A stretch of 42,070 nt of DNA from Halogranum amylolyticum (GCF_900110465.1 NZ_FODV01000028.1:1-42070), one strand, 5' to 3'; numbered from the stretch's first letter, positions 1 through 8,768 are shown. A program made the numbers and translations. The notes: generated from the letters alone by a model not told the origin.

Positions 1-573
1 TACGAGTACGACGCGCTGGAACCGCACATCTCCGAGCAGGTGCTGACGTGGCATCACGACACCCACCATCAGGGCTACGTCAACGGCTGGAACAGCGCCG
101 AGGAGACGCTCGAACAGAACCGCGAGAGCGGCGAGTTCGGCTCCTCGCCTGGTGCGATCCGTAACGTCACCCACAACGGCTGTGGCCACATCCTCCACGA
201 CCTGTTCTGGCAGAACATGTCGCCGGAGGGTGGCGACGAGCCTTCGGGTGACCTCGCAGACCGCATCGAGGAGGACTTCGGCTCCTACGACGCCTGGAAG
301 GGCGAGTTCGAGGCCGCCGCGGGCAACGCCAGCGGCTGGGCGCTGTTGGTCTACGACAGCTTCTCGAACCAACTGCGCAACGTCGTCGTCGACAAGCACG
401 ACCAGGGCGCGCTGTGGGGCAGCCATCCGGTGCTCGCCCTCGACGTCTGGGAACACTCGTACTACTACGACTACGGCCCGGACCGCGGCGAGTTCGTCGA
501 CGCGTTCTTCAACGTCGTCGACTGGGAGGAACCCTCCAGCCGCTACCAGCAGGCTCTCGAACTCTTCGAGTAA
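1..573 (+). CDS. sod: Superoxide dismutase, Mn/Fe family (5' end cut by window)
   Basis: This enzyme dismutates superoxide to hydrogen peroxide and oxygen in the cytoplasm, using one Mn or Fe ion. The frame is open from base 1, so the first residues lie outside the window; about 10 are probably missing. The metal ligands of the family are visible: the N-terminal His in WHHDTHHQGY, the His of GCGHILHDLFW, and the C-terminal DVWEHSYYYDYG, which supplies Asp and His. The WEHSYYYDYGP block is the family signature, and the 190 visible residues fit the usual length of about 200. The gene ends with TAA and is followed at once by a hairpin and T-run, so it is probably transcribed alone or last in its unit. 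Metal choice cannot be read from the sequence, although haloarchaeal homologues are usually Mn enzymes. Confidence 0.95.
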   Translation, partial: YEYDALEPHISEQVLTWHHDTHHQGYVNGWNSAEETLEQNRESGEFGSSPGAIRNVTHNGCGHILHDLFWQNMSPEGGDEPSGDLADRIEEDFGSYDAWKGEFEAAAGNASGWALLVYDSFSNQLRNVVVDKHDQGALWGSHPVLALDVWEHSYYYDYGPDRGEFVDAFFNVVDWEEPSSRYQQALELFE

Positions 574-582
574 GTCGAGAAC

Positions 583-617
583 CGGTCGCCTCGGCGACCG
601 AAATCCAGCGATTTTTT
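583..617 (+). terminator. Hairpin plus T-run after sod
   Basis: CGGTCGCC and GGCGACCG form a perfect dyad (583-600). It is followed 12 bases later by a run of six T (612-617), just downstream of the sod stop codon at 573. The T-run lies on the plus strand only, so it fits sod and not the convergent gene that ends at 628. Confidence 0.6.
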
Positions 618-627
618 GAGAACTGCG

Positions 628-1059
628 CTACCGAGCGTCGCCGTCGGGAGCGTCGTCTGGGACGAACTCCGCGACCGAGTGGTCCTCGAAGGCCGTCTGT
701 AACTCCCCGGAAAGCGTCGCGAAGTCGTAACCGCTCTCCCGGTGGTCGAAGCTCGCGATGACGCCGACGCGGCCGTCGTCATCGGCGAAGAACGTCCGGA
801 ACAGTTCGAACGAGGAGAACCCTCGTACCGTGTACTTGTAGTCGGCGTAATAGAGCGACTCGTAGGTGTCACGCGTGATGTAGCCGTAGCGTTCGTTGTC
901 GATGAACCCGGCGACGTCACAGTTGTCGAGGCGGTCCTCGACGTCGTCTCGACTGTAGAGTTTCTGGTGTGTCCACTGGTCGAACACCCAGACATCGCGC
1001 AGTGCCCCTTCGCCGAACGACCGGAAAGTCGCGACGAGAGCCTCCGTCGCGTCGCACAT
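628..1059 (-). CDS. Small acidic haloarchaeal protein of unknown function
   Basis: This 143-residue protein is soluble and acidic, with no membrane segment or signal peptide. It is rich in aromatic residues in the centre (ERYGYITRDTYESLYYADYKY). No catalytic motif was recognised. It resembles the short, haloarchaea-only proteins annotated as domains of unknown function (possibly the DUF7522 type, from memory and uncertain). It is divergent from the gene at 1187 and shares an A+T-rich promoter region with it. The ATG at 1059 lies about 50 bases from that TATA box, giving a short leader. The gene is convergent with sod. Confidence 0.75.
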   Translation of the reverse strand: MCDATEALVATFRSFGEGALRDVWVFDQWTHQKLYSRDDVEDRLDNCDVAGFIDNERYGYITRDTYESLYYADYKYTVRGFSSFELFRTFFADDDGRVGVIASFDHRESGYDFATLSGELQTAFEDHSVAEFVPDDAPDGDAR

Positions 1060-1107
1060 ACAACACCCTCAGAGCCACAAGTGATAACGGTTGTTGTGCG
1101 AACCTAA

Positions 1108-1122
1108 ATTATTTATATAGAT
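1108..1122. promoter_or_regulatory. Shared divergent TATA element
   Basis: An isolated A+T block (ATTATTTATATAGA) sits in otherwise G+C-rich sequence between two divergent genes. It can be read as a TATA box on either strand: 65-80 bases before the ATG at 1187 (plus) and 50-60 bases before the ATG at 1059 (minus). Both would have short 5' leaders. Confidence 0.5.
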
Positions 1123-1186
1123 AGATTGCGGCGCGGGACGACACACGAACAGTAGGCCTTTCCCGAGGTCTGCCGTAGCGGGGCGT

Positions 1187-1459
1187 ATGCCGAGGCCGAA
1201 AGACGACTTCGAGGAGCTATACCCGTGTGACTTCTACACCGCCGAGGAGCTGCTCGAGGAGGAGCTGATGTACAGCGTGTACGAGATCGCACGGTTACTG
1301 CAGGGGCTCGACGCCGACGCCGAACTCGACGTGAGTACCGAAGAGATCCTCCTCGACTGGGCGATCCCGTGGATCATGCGGAACGCCGACGACCTCGTCG
1401 TCGCCGAACCGCCGAGCGACGAGGAACCGGGCTACTACGGGCTGAAGTCCGACGACTGA
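1187..1459 (+). CDS. Small haloarchaeal conserved protein (DUF5827-like)
   Basis: This 90-residue, very acidic protein begins MPRPKDDFEELYPCDFYT and ends in an Asp/Glu-rich tail with GYYGLKSDD. Two amphipathic helical stretches are apparent (around residues 17-40 and 48-66), with no membrane segment. The pattern matches a short protein family that recurs in haloarchaea and is known, as far as I recall, as DUF5827; that name is from memory. Its function is unknown. It is divergent from the gene at 628-1059 and convergent with the MBL hydrolase at 1486-2070, so it is probably monocistronic. Confidence 0.8.
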   Translation: MPRPKDDFEELYPCDFYTAEELLEEELMYSVYEIARLLQGLDADAELDVSTEEILLDWAIPWIMRNADDLVVAEPPSDEEPGYYGLKSDD

Positions 1460-1485
1460 GTCCGTCCGGAACCGAAGACGGGCGC

Positions 1486-2070
1486 TCAGTAGAGTCGCGC
1501 CGCCTGCGCCGCGAGTTCCATATCTCGGTAGGGGTTGTCGACGACGCTCGGACCGTGACCGGTGTGTAACTCTTGGAGCGTCTCGTCGGCCGCCGCGAGC
1601 ACGCGTTCGATACTCTGAACGAGGAGATCGCGGTCACCCTCCTCCAGATCGGTGCGACCGAACCCGCCGTTCTCGAAGACGAGATCGCCCGCGAACAGCA
1701 CTTCCCCGTCGGTCGAGAGGAAACAGAGATGGTCGTCCTTGTGACCGGGGGTGTGGAGCGCGCGGAAGGTGCGAGAACCCATCGCCAACTCCTCCTCGTC
1801 TGCGATCGAGTGGTCGACGAGCGGGTGGTCGGGGTCGAACCCCCAGACGTCGACGTCGAACGCCGCGCGGACGGTATCGACGTTGCCGACGTGGTCCGGA
1901 TGCGTGTGGGTGAGCACGACCGCGTCGAGGACGTCGACGTCTTTCCGAAGGTGGGAGACGGCGTCGAAGTTGGCTCCGGTGTCGACGAGGACGGTCCGTT
2001 CGCCGGCGACGAGGAAGGCGTTGCTCGTGAACGCCTGAACGCCCCGTGCGATGTTGTGGATCATACCCAT
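1486..2070 (-). CDS. MBL-fold metallo-hydrolase
   Basis: A single-domain metallo-beta-lactamase-fold hydrolase of 194 residues. The zinc-binding signature HxHxDH is intact (THTHPDHVG, residues 54-62). Further ligands are the His of the LHTPGHKDDH segment, the Asp of FAGDLVF and the His of LHTGHGP. Length and spacing resemble the small MBL hydrolases of the glyoxalase II or thiol-ester type, but there is no clear substrate signature, so a specific reaction is not claimed. It starts at ATG 2070, divergent from thyX at 2170, with 99 bases between. No signal peptide is present, so it acts in the cytoplasm. Confidence 0.85.
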   Translation of the reverse strand: MGMIHNIARGVQAFTSNAFLVAGERTVLVDTGANFDAVSHLRKDVDVLDAVVLTHTHPDHVGNVDTVRAAFDVDVWGFDPDHPLVDHSIADEEELAMGSRTFRALHTPGHKDDHLCFLSTDGEVLFAGDLVFENGGFGRTDLEEGDRDLLVQSIERVLAAADETLQELHTGHGPSVVDNPYRDMELAAQAARLY

Positions 2071-2169
2071 CGATACACGGTGGGCCTATTTCGCTCTTGT
2101 CCGAGTGGTCGGGCGAGGTCGCCGTCGCAAGCAGACAGAGTTTTGCGGCCATGGGCGGCTTGCCTTCGT

Positions 2170-2913
2170 ATGGATGTCCGTCTACTCGAAGCTACGCCGA
2201 ACCCGGAGGAACTCATCTGCCGGGGCGCCCGCAACGACTACATGAGCGATTTCAACCCCGACCTGTCGTTCGAGGAGACGATGGCATCGGTCGAGGGCGA
2301 CACGCTCGAAGAGAAGAAGCGGACGCTCATCGATCATCTGATGACACACGGTCACTTCGGTCCGTTCGAGCATCCGAGCGTCACGTTCGCGGTGAAGGGC
2401 GTCTCTCGCGCCTGTATGGCGCAGCTCACGCGTCACCGACACGTCAGTTTCGACGTCCAGTCGATGCGCTACGTCTCCTTCAACGACGTCGACCCCGAAC
2501 GCGTCGCCGAGGGGGAGATGGTCGTCACGCCGCCCTCCGCGACTGACCCCGACTGGGTCGGCCGCAACCAGAAGGGCGGCGCCGTCGACGAGGAGACCGT
2601 CGAGAAGCGCGAGGAGGTGTTCCGGCAGTCGGTGAAACGCTCCGTCGAGGACTATCAGGAACTGCTCGGCCTCGGGATGCCGCCGGAGGACGCCCGGTTC
2701 GTCCTCCCCATCGGCTCGAAGGTGAACATCGTCATGTCGATGAACGTCCGGATGCTGATGCACGTCGCCGACATGCGGGCGGCCGCCGACGCCCAGTGGG
2801 AGATCCGCGAGATGACGGAACAGCTGCTCGACCTCGCCGCGGAGTGGTGTCCGGTGACGTTCGACTACTACGACGAGGAGATGCGGAACCGGAAGAACCG
2901 ACTGGCTCCCTGA
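2170..2913 (+). CDS. thyX: Flavin-dependent thymidylate synthase ThyX
   Basis: ThyX makes dTMP from dUMP with methylenetetrahydrofolate and reduced FAD, replacing ThyA. The signature RHRxxSxxxxSxR is present at residues 88-100 (RHRHVSFDVQSMR). An Asp stands where many homologues have Asn in the middle of the motif. The 247 residues are the usual length. The frame is open far upstream, into the shadow of the MBL gene, but the ATG at 2170 is the natural start: homology begins there, and TTTTGCGG about 35 bases upstream could be a TATA box for a leaderless transcript. It is followed by a convergent PAP2 gene. Confidence 0.93.
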   Translation: MDVRLLEATPNPEELICRGARNDYMSDFNPDLSFEETMASVEGDTLEEKKRTLIDHLMTHGHFGPFEHPSVTFAVKGVSRACMAQLTRHRHVSFDVQSMRYVSFNDVDPERVAEGEMVVTPPSATDPDWVGRNQKGGAVDEETVEKREEVFRQSVKRSVEDYQELLGLGMPPEDARFVLPIGSKVNIVMSMNVRMLMHVADMRAAADAQWEIREMTEQLLDLAAEWCPVTFDYYDEEMRNRKNRLAP

Positions 2914-2952
2914 GTCGGGTCTCACGGAGACTCGAGGCGGAAACCAAGGAGT

Positions 2953-3765
2953 TTACTCTCGGTCGACGTACCAGGTGGCGAGTTCGACGCAGGCGAGACC
3001 GAGCGCGACGCCGACGACGACGTCGGTCGCCCAATGGATGCCGAGGTACATCGTCGCGAGTGTGATACTCACCGCAAAGAGCGTCGCGACGGCGAGCCAG
3101 ATGGGGTACTCCTCTCGCGTCTGCCACGCGAGGGCCGCCGCCGTGACGGACAGCGAGGTGTGCAGCGAGGGGAAGACGTTCGTGTTCGTGTTGACCTTGC
3201 TCGTCAGGATCTGTGTCTGCGGATACGTCGAGTAGAGCAGCGGATCGACGAGGTCCGGGATAAGGTTCCGCGGCCCGTACGAGATGAACAGCGCGTACAG
3301 TAGCAGACCGATCGAGTAGTTGAGCGCGTAGGCCAGCGCGGTCCGTTTCAGCGGTCTCAGATCTTGGAGCGCGAGATACGCCAGAAACGGGAAGATCAGG
3401 AGGAAGACGTAGCCGACGACGTAGACGAAGGAGAAGTACGCCGTGAGCCCCGGCATCGTCACTGACTGGATGTCGGCGACGGTCGCCCCCTCGAGCGAGT
3501 AGATGTACGAGGTGACGTTCAACCCGATGAGCCACGAGACCTCGGGGACGACGTCTCTGATGAACTTGTTGACGACGAGCACGCTGACGAGGAGCGCGAG
3601 ATATGGCAGCGCCTCGCGGAGGCGAGACCGCTTCTCTCGCCAGAGCGTCCGGAGCCGGGTCGGTCCGATGACGACGGCGCTCGTCAGCCCCAGCAGGACC
3701 GAGACGCTGAGGAGGACCTGCACCAACAACACCGCGAGCGTCGACAGCGAATCCAGCTCAACCAC
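2953..3765 (-). CDS. PAP2-superfamily membrane phosphatase
   Basis: A 270-residue integral membrane protein with about six hydrophobic segments. The PAP2 phosphatase core is visible near the C-terminus: VFPSLHTSLS (the PSxH motif) and YLGIHWATD (the His-Asp motif with the catalytic His). The layout recalls the inositol-phosphorylceramide-synthase-like PAP2 branch and probably acts on a lipid or polyprenyl phosphate at the outer membrane face. The start is GTG 3765, which overlaps the stop of the upstream lipoprotein gene by 8 bases, so translation is probably coupled. It is the last gene of a four-gene minus-strand operon that also contains a GT-C-like protein. A role in recycling lipid-linked sugar carriers is inference. 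Confidence 0.85.
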   Translation of the reverse strand: MVELDSLSTLAVLLVQVLLSVSVLLGLTSAVVIGPTRLRTLWREKRSRLREALPYLALLVSVLVVNKFIRDVVPEVSWLIGLNVTSYIYSLEGATVADIQSVTMPGLTAYFSFVYVVGYVFLLIFPFLAYLALQDLRPLKRTALAYALNYSIGLLLYALFISYGPRNLIPDLVDPLLYSTYPQTQILTSKVNTNTNVFPSLHTSLSVTAAALAWQTREEYPIWLAVATLFAVSITLATMYLGIHWATDVVVGVALGLACVELATWYVDRE

Positions 3766-5632
3766 TCAGCAGTCTCCCGTTCTTCGTGTACCGATAACCG
3801 ATTTGCTCGAACTCGCTGCGGGCCGCCTCGACCTCGAGTTCGCCTTCGGAGCCGTGGAACGGGAGTTCCGGGTCCTGCCCCTTCCAGCGCAACCCTGCGG
3901 GGACGACGCCGTCGTTGCCGAGCGGCGACGACGCAGGCGACGCGTATCCGCGGAACACGTCGTCGACGAGGAAGGGTTTGTCGATGAGACGGGCGACCGC
4001 TCTCCGGAACCGCGGGTTGCTGAGCGGTGCCTGCCGGACGTTGTAGCCGACGTGGTAGAACCCGGAGGACTGCGAGACGTGCAGCGAGAGTTTGTCGTTC
4101 CGTCCGATGGCGGAGACGTCCTCGGGGAGGAGCGTCGACGCCGTCGCGTCCGCCTCCCCGCGCTGCAGGAGTTCGACCGCGGCGCCGCTCGACGGAACGA
4201 GCGCGAACTCCAGTCGGTCGAAAGTGGGGAGATGGAACCCCCCGGCCGGACTGGCGACGTCGTCGCGAGCGAGGAAGTGGTCCTCGTACGGTTCCAGCAC
4301 GACCGACTGTTTGACGCTCGAGGAGACGAACCGGAACGGGCCGCTCCCGACGGGGTTCGGGTTGTTCCAGACGAGCGCCTTGGTGACGGCGCTGTCGGTG
4401 TTCAGACTCGAGGCCATCGCCCGCCCCGTCTGCTGCTCCCAGACGTGTTCGGGGAGCACGGGGACGGTGAAGACGCGTCTGGCGACCGGCTCGGCGACCG
4501 AGCCGAACTCGATGCGGACGTCCCGCTCGGAGGTCGCTTCGACGGACTCGACGAGCGACGTCAACCCGCGGAACCGCGGGGAGGGAACGGCCGTCGAGAG
4601 GTTGCCCATCGACGTGTCCTGCAGGAACTCGAAGGTGAAGGCCACGTCGTCGGCCGTCAGCGGCGTGTCGTCGTGCCACCGGAGGTCCTCGCGGAGTCGG
4701 AGACGACTGACGAGCCTGTCGCTCCCCTCGGTCGTCATCTCGAACGACTCCGCCAGCCACGGGACGATGTCGCCGTCGACGTATCGTCCCGGTGAGTCGT
4801 ACATGAGCGACGTGATCCGCTCCGGACCCCGGAACTCGATGGCCAGCGGGTTCAGGTTCTCCGTCGGGCGAGCGTCCGTGAGCGTCGTCCGGAACGTCGT
4901 CGGTTCCGACGCCGTCTCGGTGTCGGTCGTCCGCGTCTCGTTCGCCGCCGACGTCGTCTGCGGAGTGGCGGTCTCGTCCGACGTGGCGTCCGTCGTCCCG
5001 ACGCCCTCCTGTTCGGAGAGCGAGAGATACCACGGGAGCGAGTTGACCGGTAGGTCGTCGCGTCCCGCGTATCGATCGTCGCGAGTCGCTCGGATCGACT
5101 CGGGGAAACCGACGACGGAGAACGGCTGATTTCGGACCAGCGTTCGCTGGATTCTCTTCAGCTTCTTGGTCCGGGCGGCGCCAGTCTGTCTCGTCTGCCG
5201 TTCGAGCCGGTCGTCCAGTTCGAGGTTGGCGTAGCCGAACGGGTTCTGCCACCCGAGTTCGACGCCAAACATCGAGTGTGTGAGCGGCCGGAGGAAGTCG
5301 GGGTCACGGTAGCCCGGATGCTGGGCGACGTAGATGTCGAACGAGTGGTTGAGGAGGACGTCGCGGAGCAGTTCCTCGCGGCTCATGGGGACGACCTTGG
5401 CGTCGATCCCCACCTGCTGGAGGTTCGTCACGAGGAACCGCGCGATGCGGGTCGCACGAGGGTCGTCGTCGGCCGGGACCGTCTTGACCGACAGCGAGAT
5501 CTGGTCGGGGGTGTCGCGTCCGGCCGTCGACTGGATCGACCGGAGACAGCCGCTCGTCGCACCGACGCCGAGCGTGGCGAGCACTGCACGGCGAGTCAGG
5601 CGAGGAGTGTCGTTGTCGTCTTCACGTGTCAT
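3758..5632 (-). CDS. Tat-exported solute-binding lipoprotein, family 5 fold in swapped order
   Basis: A 624-residue lipoprotein. The N-terminus has a Tat motif (LTRRAVLAT, residues 12-20) and a lipobox (ATSGC, Cys29). An upstream in-frame ATG at 5686 would add 18 residues before the signal, so 5632 is preferred. The mature part has the family-5 (peptide/nickel type) solute-binding fold, but the order of its parts is changed. Residues about 44-207 match what is normally the C-terminal third (NLQQVGIDAKVV, DPDFLRPLTHSMFG, NPFGYANLELDDRL). A Thr/Ser/Glu linker (about 210-247) follows. Residues 248-624 then match the normal N-terminal part (DLRWHDDTPLTADDVAFTFE, NPVGSGPFRF). No permease or ATPase genes lie nearby, so a sensing or presenting role is as likely as uptake. 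It overlaps the PAP2 gene by 8 bases. Confidence 0.85.
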   Translation of the reverse strand: MTREDDNDTPRLTRRAVLATLGVGATSGCLRSIQSTAGRDTPDQISLSVKTVPADDDPRATRIARFLVTNLQQVGIDAKVVPMSREELLRDVLLNHSFDIYVAQHPGYRDPDFLRPLTHSMFGVELGWQNPFGYANLELDDRLERQTRQTGAARTKKLKRIQRTLVRNQPFSVVGFPESIRATRDDRYAGRDDLPVNSLPWYLSLSEQEGVGTTDATSDETATPQTTSAANETRTTDTETASEPTTFRTTLTDARPTENLNPLAIEFRGPERITSLMYDSPGRYVDGDIVPWLAESFEMTTEGSDRLVSRLRLREDLRWHDDTPLTADDVAFTFEFLQDTSMGNLSTAVPSPRFRGLTSLVESVEATSERDVRIEFGSVAEPVARRVFTVPVLPEHVWEQQTGRAMASSLNTDSAVTKALVWNNPNPVGSGPFRFVSSSVKQSVVLEPYEDHFLARDDVASPAGGFHLPTFDRLEFALVPSSGAAVELLQRGEADATASTLLPEDVSAIGRNDKLSLHVSQSSGFYHVGYNVRQAPLSNPRFRRAVARLIDKPFLVDDVFRGYASPASSPLGNDGVVPAGLRWKGQDPELPFHGSEGELEVEAARSEFEQIGYRYTKNGRLLSG

Positions 5633-5722
5633 TTGGAGATGAGTACCGTTGCAGGTTCGTATGTCGTACCGACGCTTCTCTTCCACATTATTACCTGGCG
5701 TCTAAAGAGTTGTTCATAGAGA

Positions 5723-7030
5723 CTATAGCCCCACGAACAGTGGCCACGCGAGGAGACAGAGCCACGTCACGAGGCCGATCTTCGCCGAACTGTTCCACGT
5801 CGTCTCCGCTGTCGGGCGGGACGCACCTGCCGCGAGGAAGCCTACGGCGGCGAGTACCGTCAACCGATGCAGGACGACTGCGATCGGCAACACGTCGATA
5901 CCGATCGACTGGTAGTCGAGGACGAAGCCGACCCCGAGTCCGAGGATCGCGATCCCCGCCCAGTCGAACGGTTCGCCCTCACGCGGGAGCGCCAGCGCGA
6001 CCGCGGGGACGCCGACGGCGAGGACGAGATACAGCGTCCCGGCGACGAGCTTCACCGGGAGGACGCCGACGGCCGTCTCGGCGAACACGGCGGCGCTCCG
6101 GACGAAGAGCGGTAACGACAGCAGAGCGGCGAACAGGAGCGCGCTGCGCTGGCCCGTCTCGTCAGAGAGCACCGTCGTCACGTGATCGACCATCGACCGC
6201 CACGTGGCGCTGGCTCGCCCCACGACGGAACCGAACAGGAGGAGACCGACCGAGAGCACGCTGGCGGCCGAGAGCGGTCGTAACTCCGTGACCGAGAGCG
6301 GTCGCAGGTCGACGGTCGACACCCACCCGTCGGCGTCGGAGATGCCGCCGTTGGCGAACCGTTCACGGCCGACGTCGGCCGTGTAGGCGGCGCCGAAATA
6401 TTCCGTTTCGAACTGCTGTTGGGCCACCGAGAGCGATCCGACGGTGTGTCGGAGTCGGAACCAGTCCCAGTGTTCGTGGTGCGCCTGGATCGCCGTCCAC
6501 CGGTCGCCTCCGGTGCCGCCCTCGTAGAGTCGGAGGTGGTACCGAGAGCCGAAGTACGTCCCGTCGTGGAGCTGTGCCGTCTCGGCGGTCCACCCGCCCG
6601 CGGAACCGGGTGCTGCGACGTAGGTGTAGCGCGTCGCCCCCGTCGTCTCGTCCCACGTGACGTCCGTCCCTTCGACGACGACGGGTTCGGCCTCGTCACC
6701 GACGCCCTGCCACTCGTCGTCCGCCAACTCCCAATCGCTGCCGGAACGACGCAGTTGGGAGACGACGCGCGAGTTCTCCGCACGGACGACGGCGTTGATC
6801 GGGAGCGTGAGCGACTCGAACGACCGCTGTCGACTCGTGAACGGCCAGAGTCTCGCGTCGCTCTCTTCGGAGACGGTGACGAGCTTCACGTCGTCCGGCC
6901 CCTTACGGGGCACCTCCTCTGCGGCGTGCGGTGCGACGAGACCGGGGCTGACGACGAGGAGAGCGAGGAGGACGACGACGGTGATGGCCGTCGCCAGTCG
7001 GCGGCGGGAGCGGGGACGCGACCCGTGCAT
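5723..7030 (-). CDS. Exported/membrane protein with LssY_C-like outer domain
   Basis: 435 residues. An N-terminal hydrophobic segment (about residues 12-34) acts as signal or anchor. It is followed by an extracytoplasmic domain of roughly 220 residues and then five or six membrane segments (from about 245 to the end). The outer domain begins with a PINAVV strand, has a Trp-rich centre, and contains RYHLRLYEGG followed by a HEHWDW segment. That arrangement recalls the LssY C-terminal domain, which in other organisms is often fused to or encoded near PAP2 phosphatases; the similarity is by eye only. It lies between the GT-C-like gene (106 bases upstream) and the lipoprotein gene (90 bases downstream to its chosen start), all in one direction. 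Function is unknown; an envelope lipid or glycan role is inferred from the neighbours. Confidence 0.7.
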   Translation of the reverse strand: MHGSRPRSRRRLATAITVVVLLALLVVSPGLVAPHAAEEVPRKGPDDVKLVTVSEESDARLWPFTSRQRSFESLTLPINAVVRAENSRVVSQLRRSGSDWELADDEWQGVGDEAEPVVVEGTDVTWDETTGATRYTYVAAPGSAGGWTAETAQLHDGTYFGSRYHLRLYEGGTGGDRWTAIQAHHEHWDWFRLRHTVGSLSVAQQQFETEYFGAAYTADVGRERFANGGISDADGWVSTVDLRPLSVTELRPLSAASVLSVGLLLFGSVVGRASATWRSMVDHVTTVLSDETGQRSALLFAALLSLPLFVRSAAVFAETAVGVLPVKLVAGTLYLVLAVGVPAVALALPREGEPFDWAGIAILGLGVGFVLDYQSIGIDVLPIAVVLHRLTVLAAVGFLAAGASRPTAETTWNSSAKIGLVTWLCLLAWPLFVGL

Positions 7031-7136
7031 CTGTGCGGTGCGTTACTCGTTCGATCGAAATGAGTGTAGCGGTCGTCTCGTAGGCGGTATCGTCGATTTT
7101 TGTCGGAGAGAGCTAGAGGCTGCTTCGACGATCCGC

Positions 7137-8768
7137 TCACTCGGCCGCGCCGGTGACCCGGAAGACGGCCGCTCCCTCGTTTTCGTAGACGGGTTCGTAC
7201 CCCTGTGCGTCGATGAGCGACCGGCGGAGCCTCCCGTCGGCGGTGAACTCCTCGCCGCGGACGGTGTACTCACCCTTCGGGACGTAGAGGTAGTCGGGGG
7301 AGACGTCATTCTCGTCGAGCGTCTCTGTGACGCAGTTCGCGTCCTCGCAGGCGGAGAGACCGGTGTACAGGTCCAACTGCCGGTCGTACTGCTCCGGCGA
7401 GGTCCACTCGACCCCCCACGGACCGACCAGGATGCCCCGGTCGGTGAAGAGCGGGAACCACTCCGCCGCGTCGCCGAGGACGACGAACTGTGCCCCGGAT
7501 TCCGTGTTGGCGGCGACCCACTGCATCGCCTCGTGGTCCGCGCCATCCATGAACGCCGGTTGGGTCGAGCTCTGCTCGTACGCGGAGTTGAGCGCCCCGG
7601 CGGCGAACAGGCCGCCGACGGTCGCCGCGAGGACGACGACCGCCAGTGCGACCGCGGTCCCCGCCCGTCGACTCTCCGGGAGGGAAGCGTGTCGACGGAA
7701 CCAGGGGACGACGACCTCGACGAGCAGGGCCGCGGCCATCATCGAGCCGGCGACGAACAGATACCGGTCTTTCCCGATGACGTACCCGCTCGCGAGGAGC
7801 CACGTCGGCAGGAAGTACCGACGACTCTTGAGGAACCACACCGCTCCCGCGAACGACAACAGGAAGAACGGCAGCAGCATGTCGATGTCCTTGTAGACGA
7901 AGATGTCGAGGAACCGCCCGAGCCCTCCCGCGAGGCCGCTGTGGGTGCCGGCGGCGGCGAAGAAGATGTCCGGCCCGTGGATCTGGACGACCTGGAACCA
8001 CCACGGCGAGGCGACGAGGATGCCGCCGCCCGCGACGAACGCGCCGGCGACGAGCCCGACGATCGTCCGGTCGAAGAACAGGTAGACCAGCAGCCAACTC
8101 ATCCCGAAGAACACCGTGTAGACGGGATGCGTCAGTATCGTGAGCCCGAACAGGACGGTGCCGACGGCGACCAGTTTCAGTTCACCCCGCTTGTGGACGC
8201 GGAGCCCCGTATAGACGCCGAGGAGGACGAACAGGAACGCTGGCGCTCGGACGAGGCCGCCGGCGGAGAGATGCCATTGAAGCACGTCGGGCGTCACGGC
8301 AAGCAGCATCGCCGCCAGTCCCGCCTGCCGTCGCGACGGGAGTAGTTCGCGGGCGACGAAGTAGTAGACGACGGGGTGGACCGCCGTCACCACCGCCGGA
8401 ACCGCGAGACTGATCGTGATCGGGTCGAGTCCCAGATCGAGCAGCACCGCCGCGACGCCGAACATCAGCGGCGGGTAGGCGAAGGGGACGCCGTCCGCGG
8501 TGTAGAGGGGGATCGACTCGGGGAGTCCGTAGCCGTGAGCGATGATCTCCTCGGCGATCTGCAGATACAGCCCCGCCCCGTACGCCGGGTACGGATGTGT
8601 GACCAGGTACGTCAGCACGATCGCGACGCTGACACAGGGGACGAGCGCGGGCCAGACCCACTCCGGCACCGCGTCCGCCGTTCGTCGTACCGTCGATTCG
8701 CCGTACTGGGACGACCCACCGATGTTCGTCTGTGCACCGCCGTCGGAAGGTGAGCTACTGTTTGCCAT
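7137..8768 (-). CDS. Multispanning GT-C-like glycosyltransferase family membrane protein
   Basis: 543 residues with about eleven to twelve hydrophobic segments between residues 35 and 415, then a soluble C-terminal domain (about 420-543). The first outer loop after the first membrane helix has acidic and aromatic residues (HPYPAYGAGLYLQIAEEI, then YTADGVPFAYPPL). A short loop after helix one is the pattern of GT-C enzymes, which use dolichyl-phosphate sugars, but no DD or DE pair typical of catalysis could be fixed with certainty. The C-terminal domain contains VLGDAAEWFPLF and a closing VFRVTGA strand. It is the first gene of the operon running to 2953. A polymer-handling or sugar-transfer role is likely but not proven. 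Confidence 0.7.
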   Translation of the reverse strand: MANSSSPSDGGAQTNIGGSSQYGESTVRRTADAVPEWVWPALVPCVSVAIVLTYLVTHPYPAYGAGLYLQIAEEIIAHGYGLPESIPLYTADGVPFAYPPLMFGVAAVLLDLGLDPITISLAVPAVVTAVHPVVYYFVARELLPSRRQAGLAAMLLAVTPDVLQWHLSAGGLVRAPAFLFVLLGVYTGLRVHKRGELKLVAVGTVLFGLTILTHPVYTVFFGMSWLLVYLFFDRTIVGLVAGAFVAGGGILVASPWWFQVVQIHGPDIFFAAAGTHSGLAGGLGRFLDIFVYKDIDMLLPFFLLSFAGAVWFLKSRRYFLPTWLLASGYVIGKDRYLFVAGSMMAAALLVEVVVPWFRRHASLPESRRAGTAVALAVVVLAATVGGLFAAGALNSAYEQSSTQPAFMDGADHEAMQWVAANTESGAQFVVLGDAAEWFPLFTDRGILVGPWGVEWTSPEQYDRQLDLYTGLSACEDANCVTETLDENDVSPDYLYVPKGEYTVRGEEFTADGRLRRSLIDAQGYEPVYENEGAAVFRVTGAAE

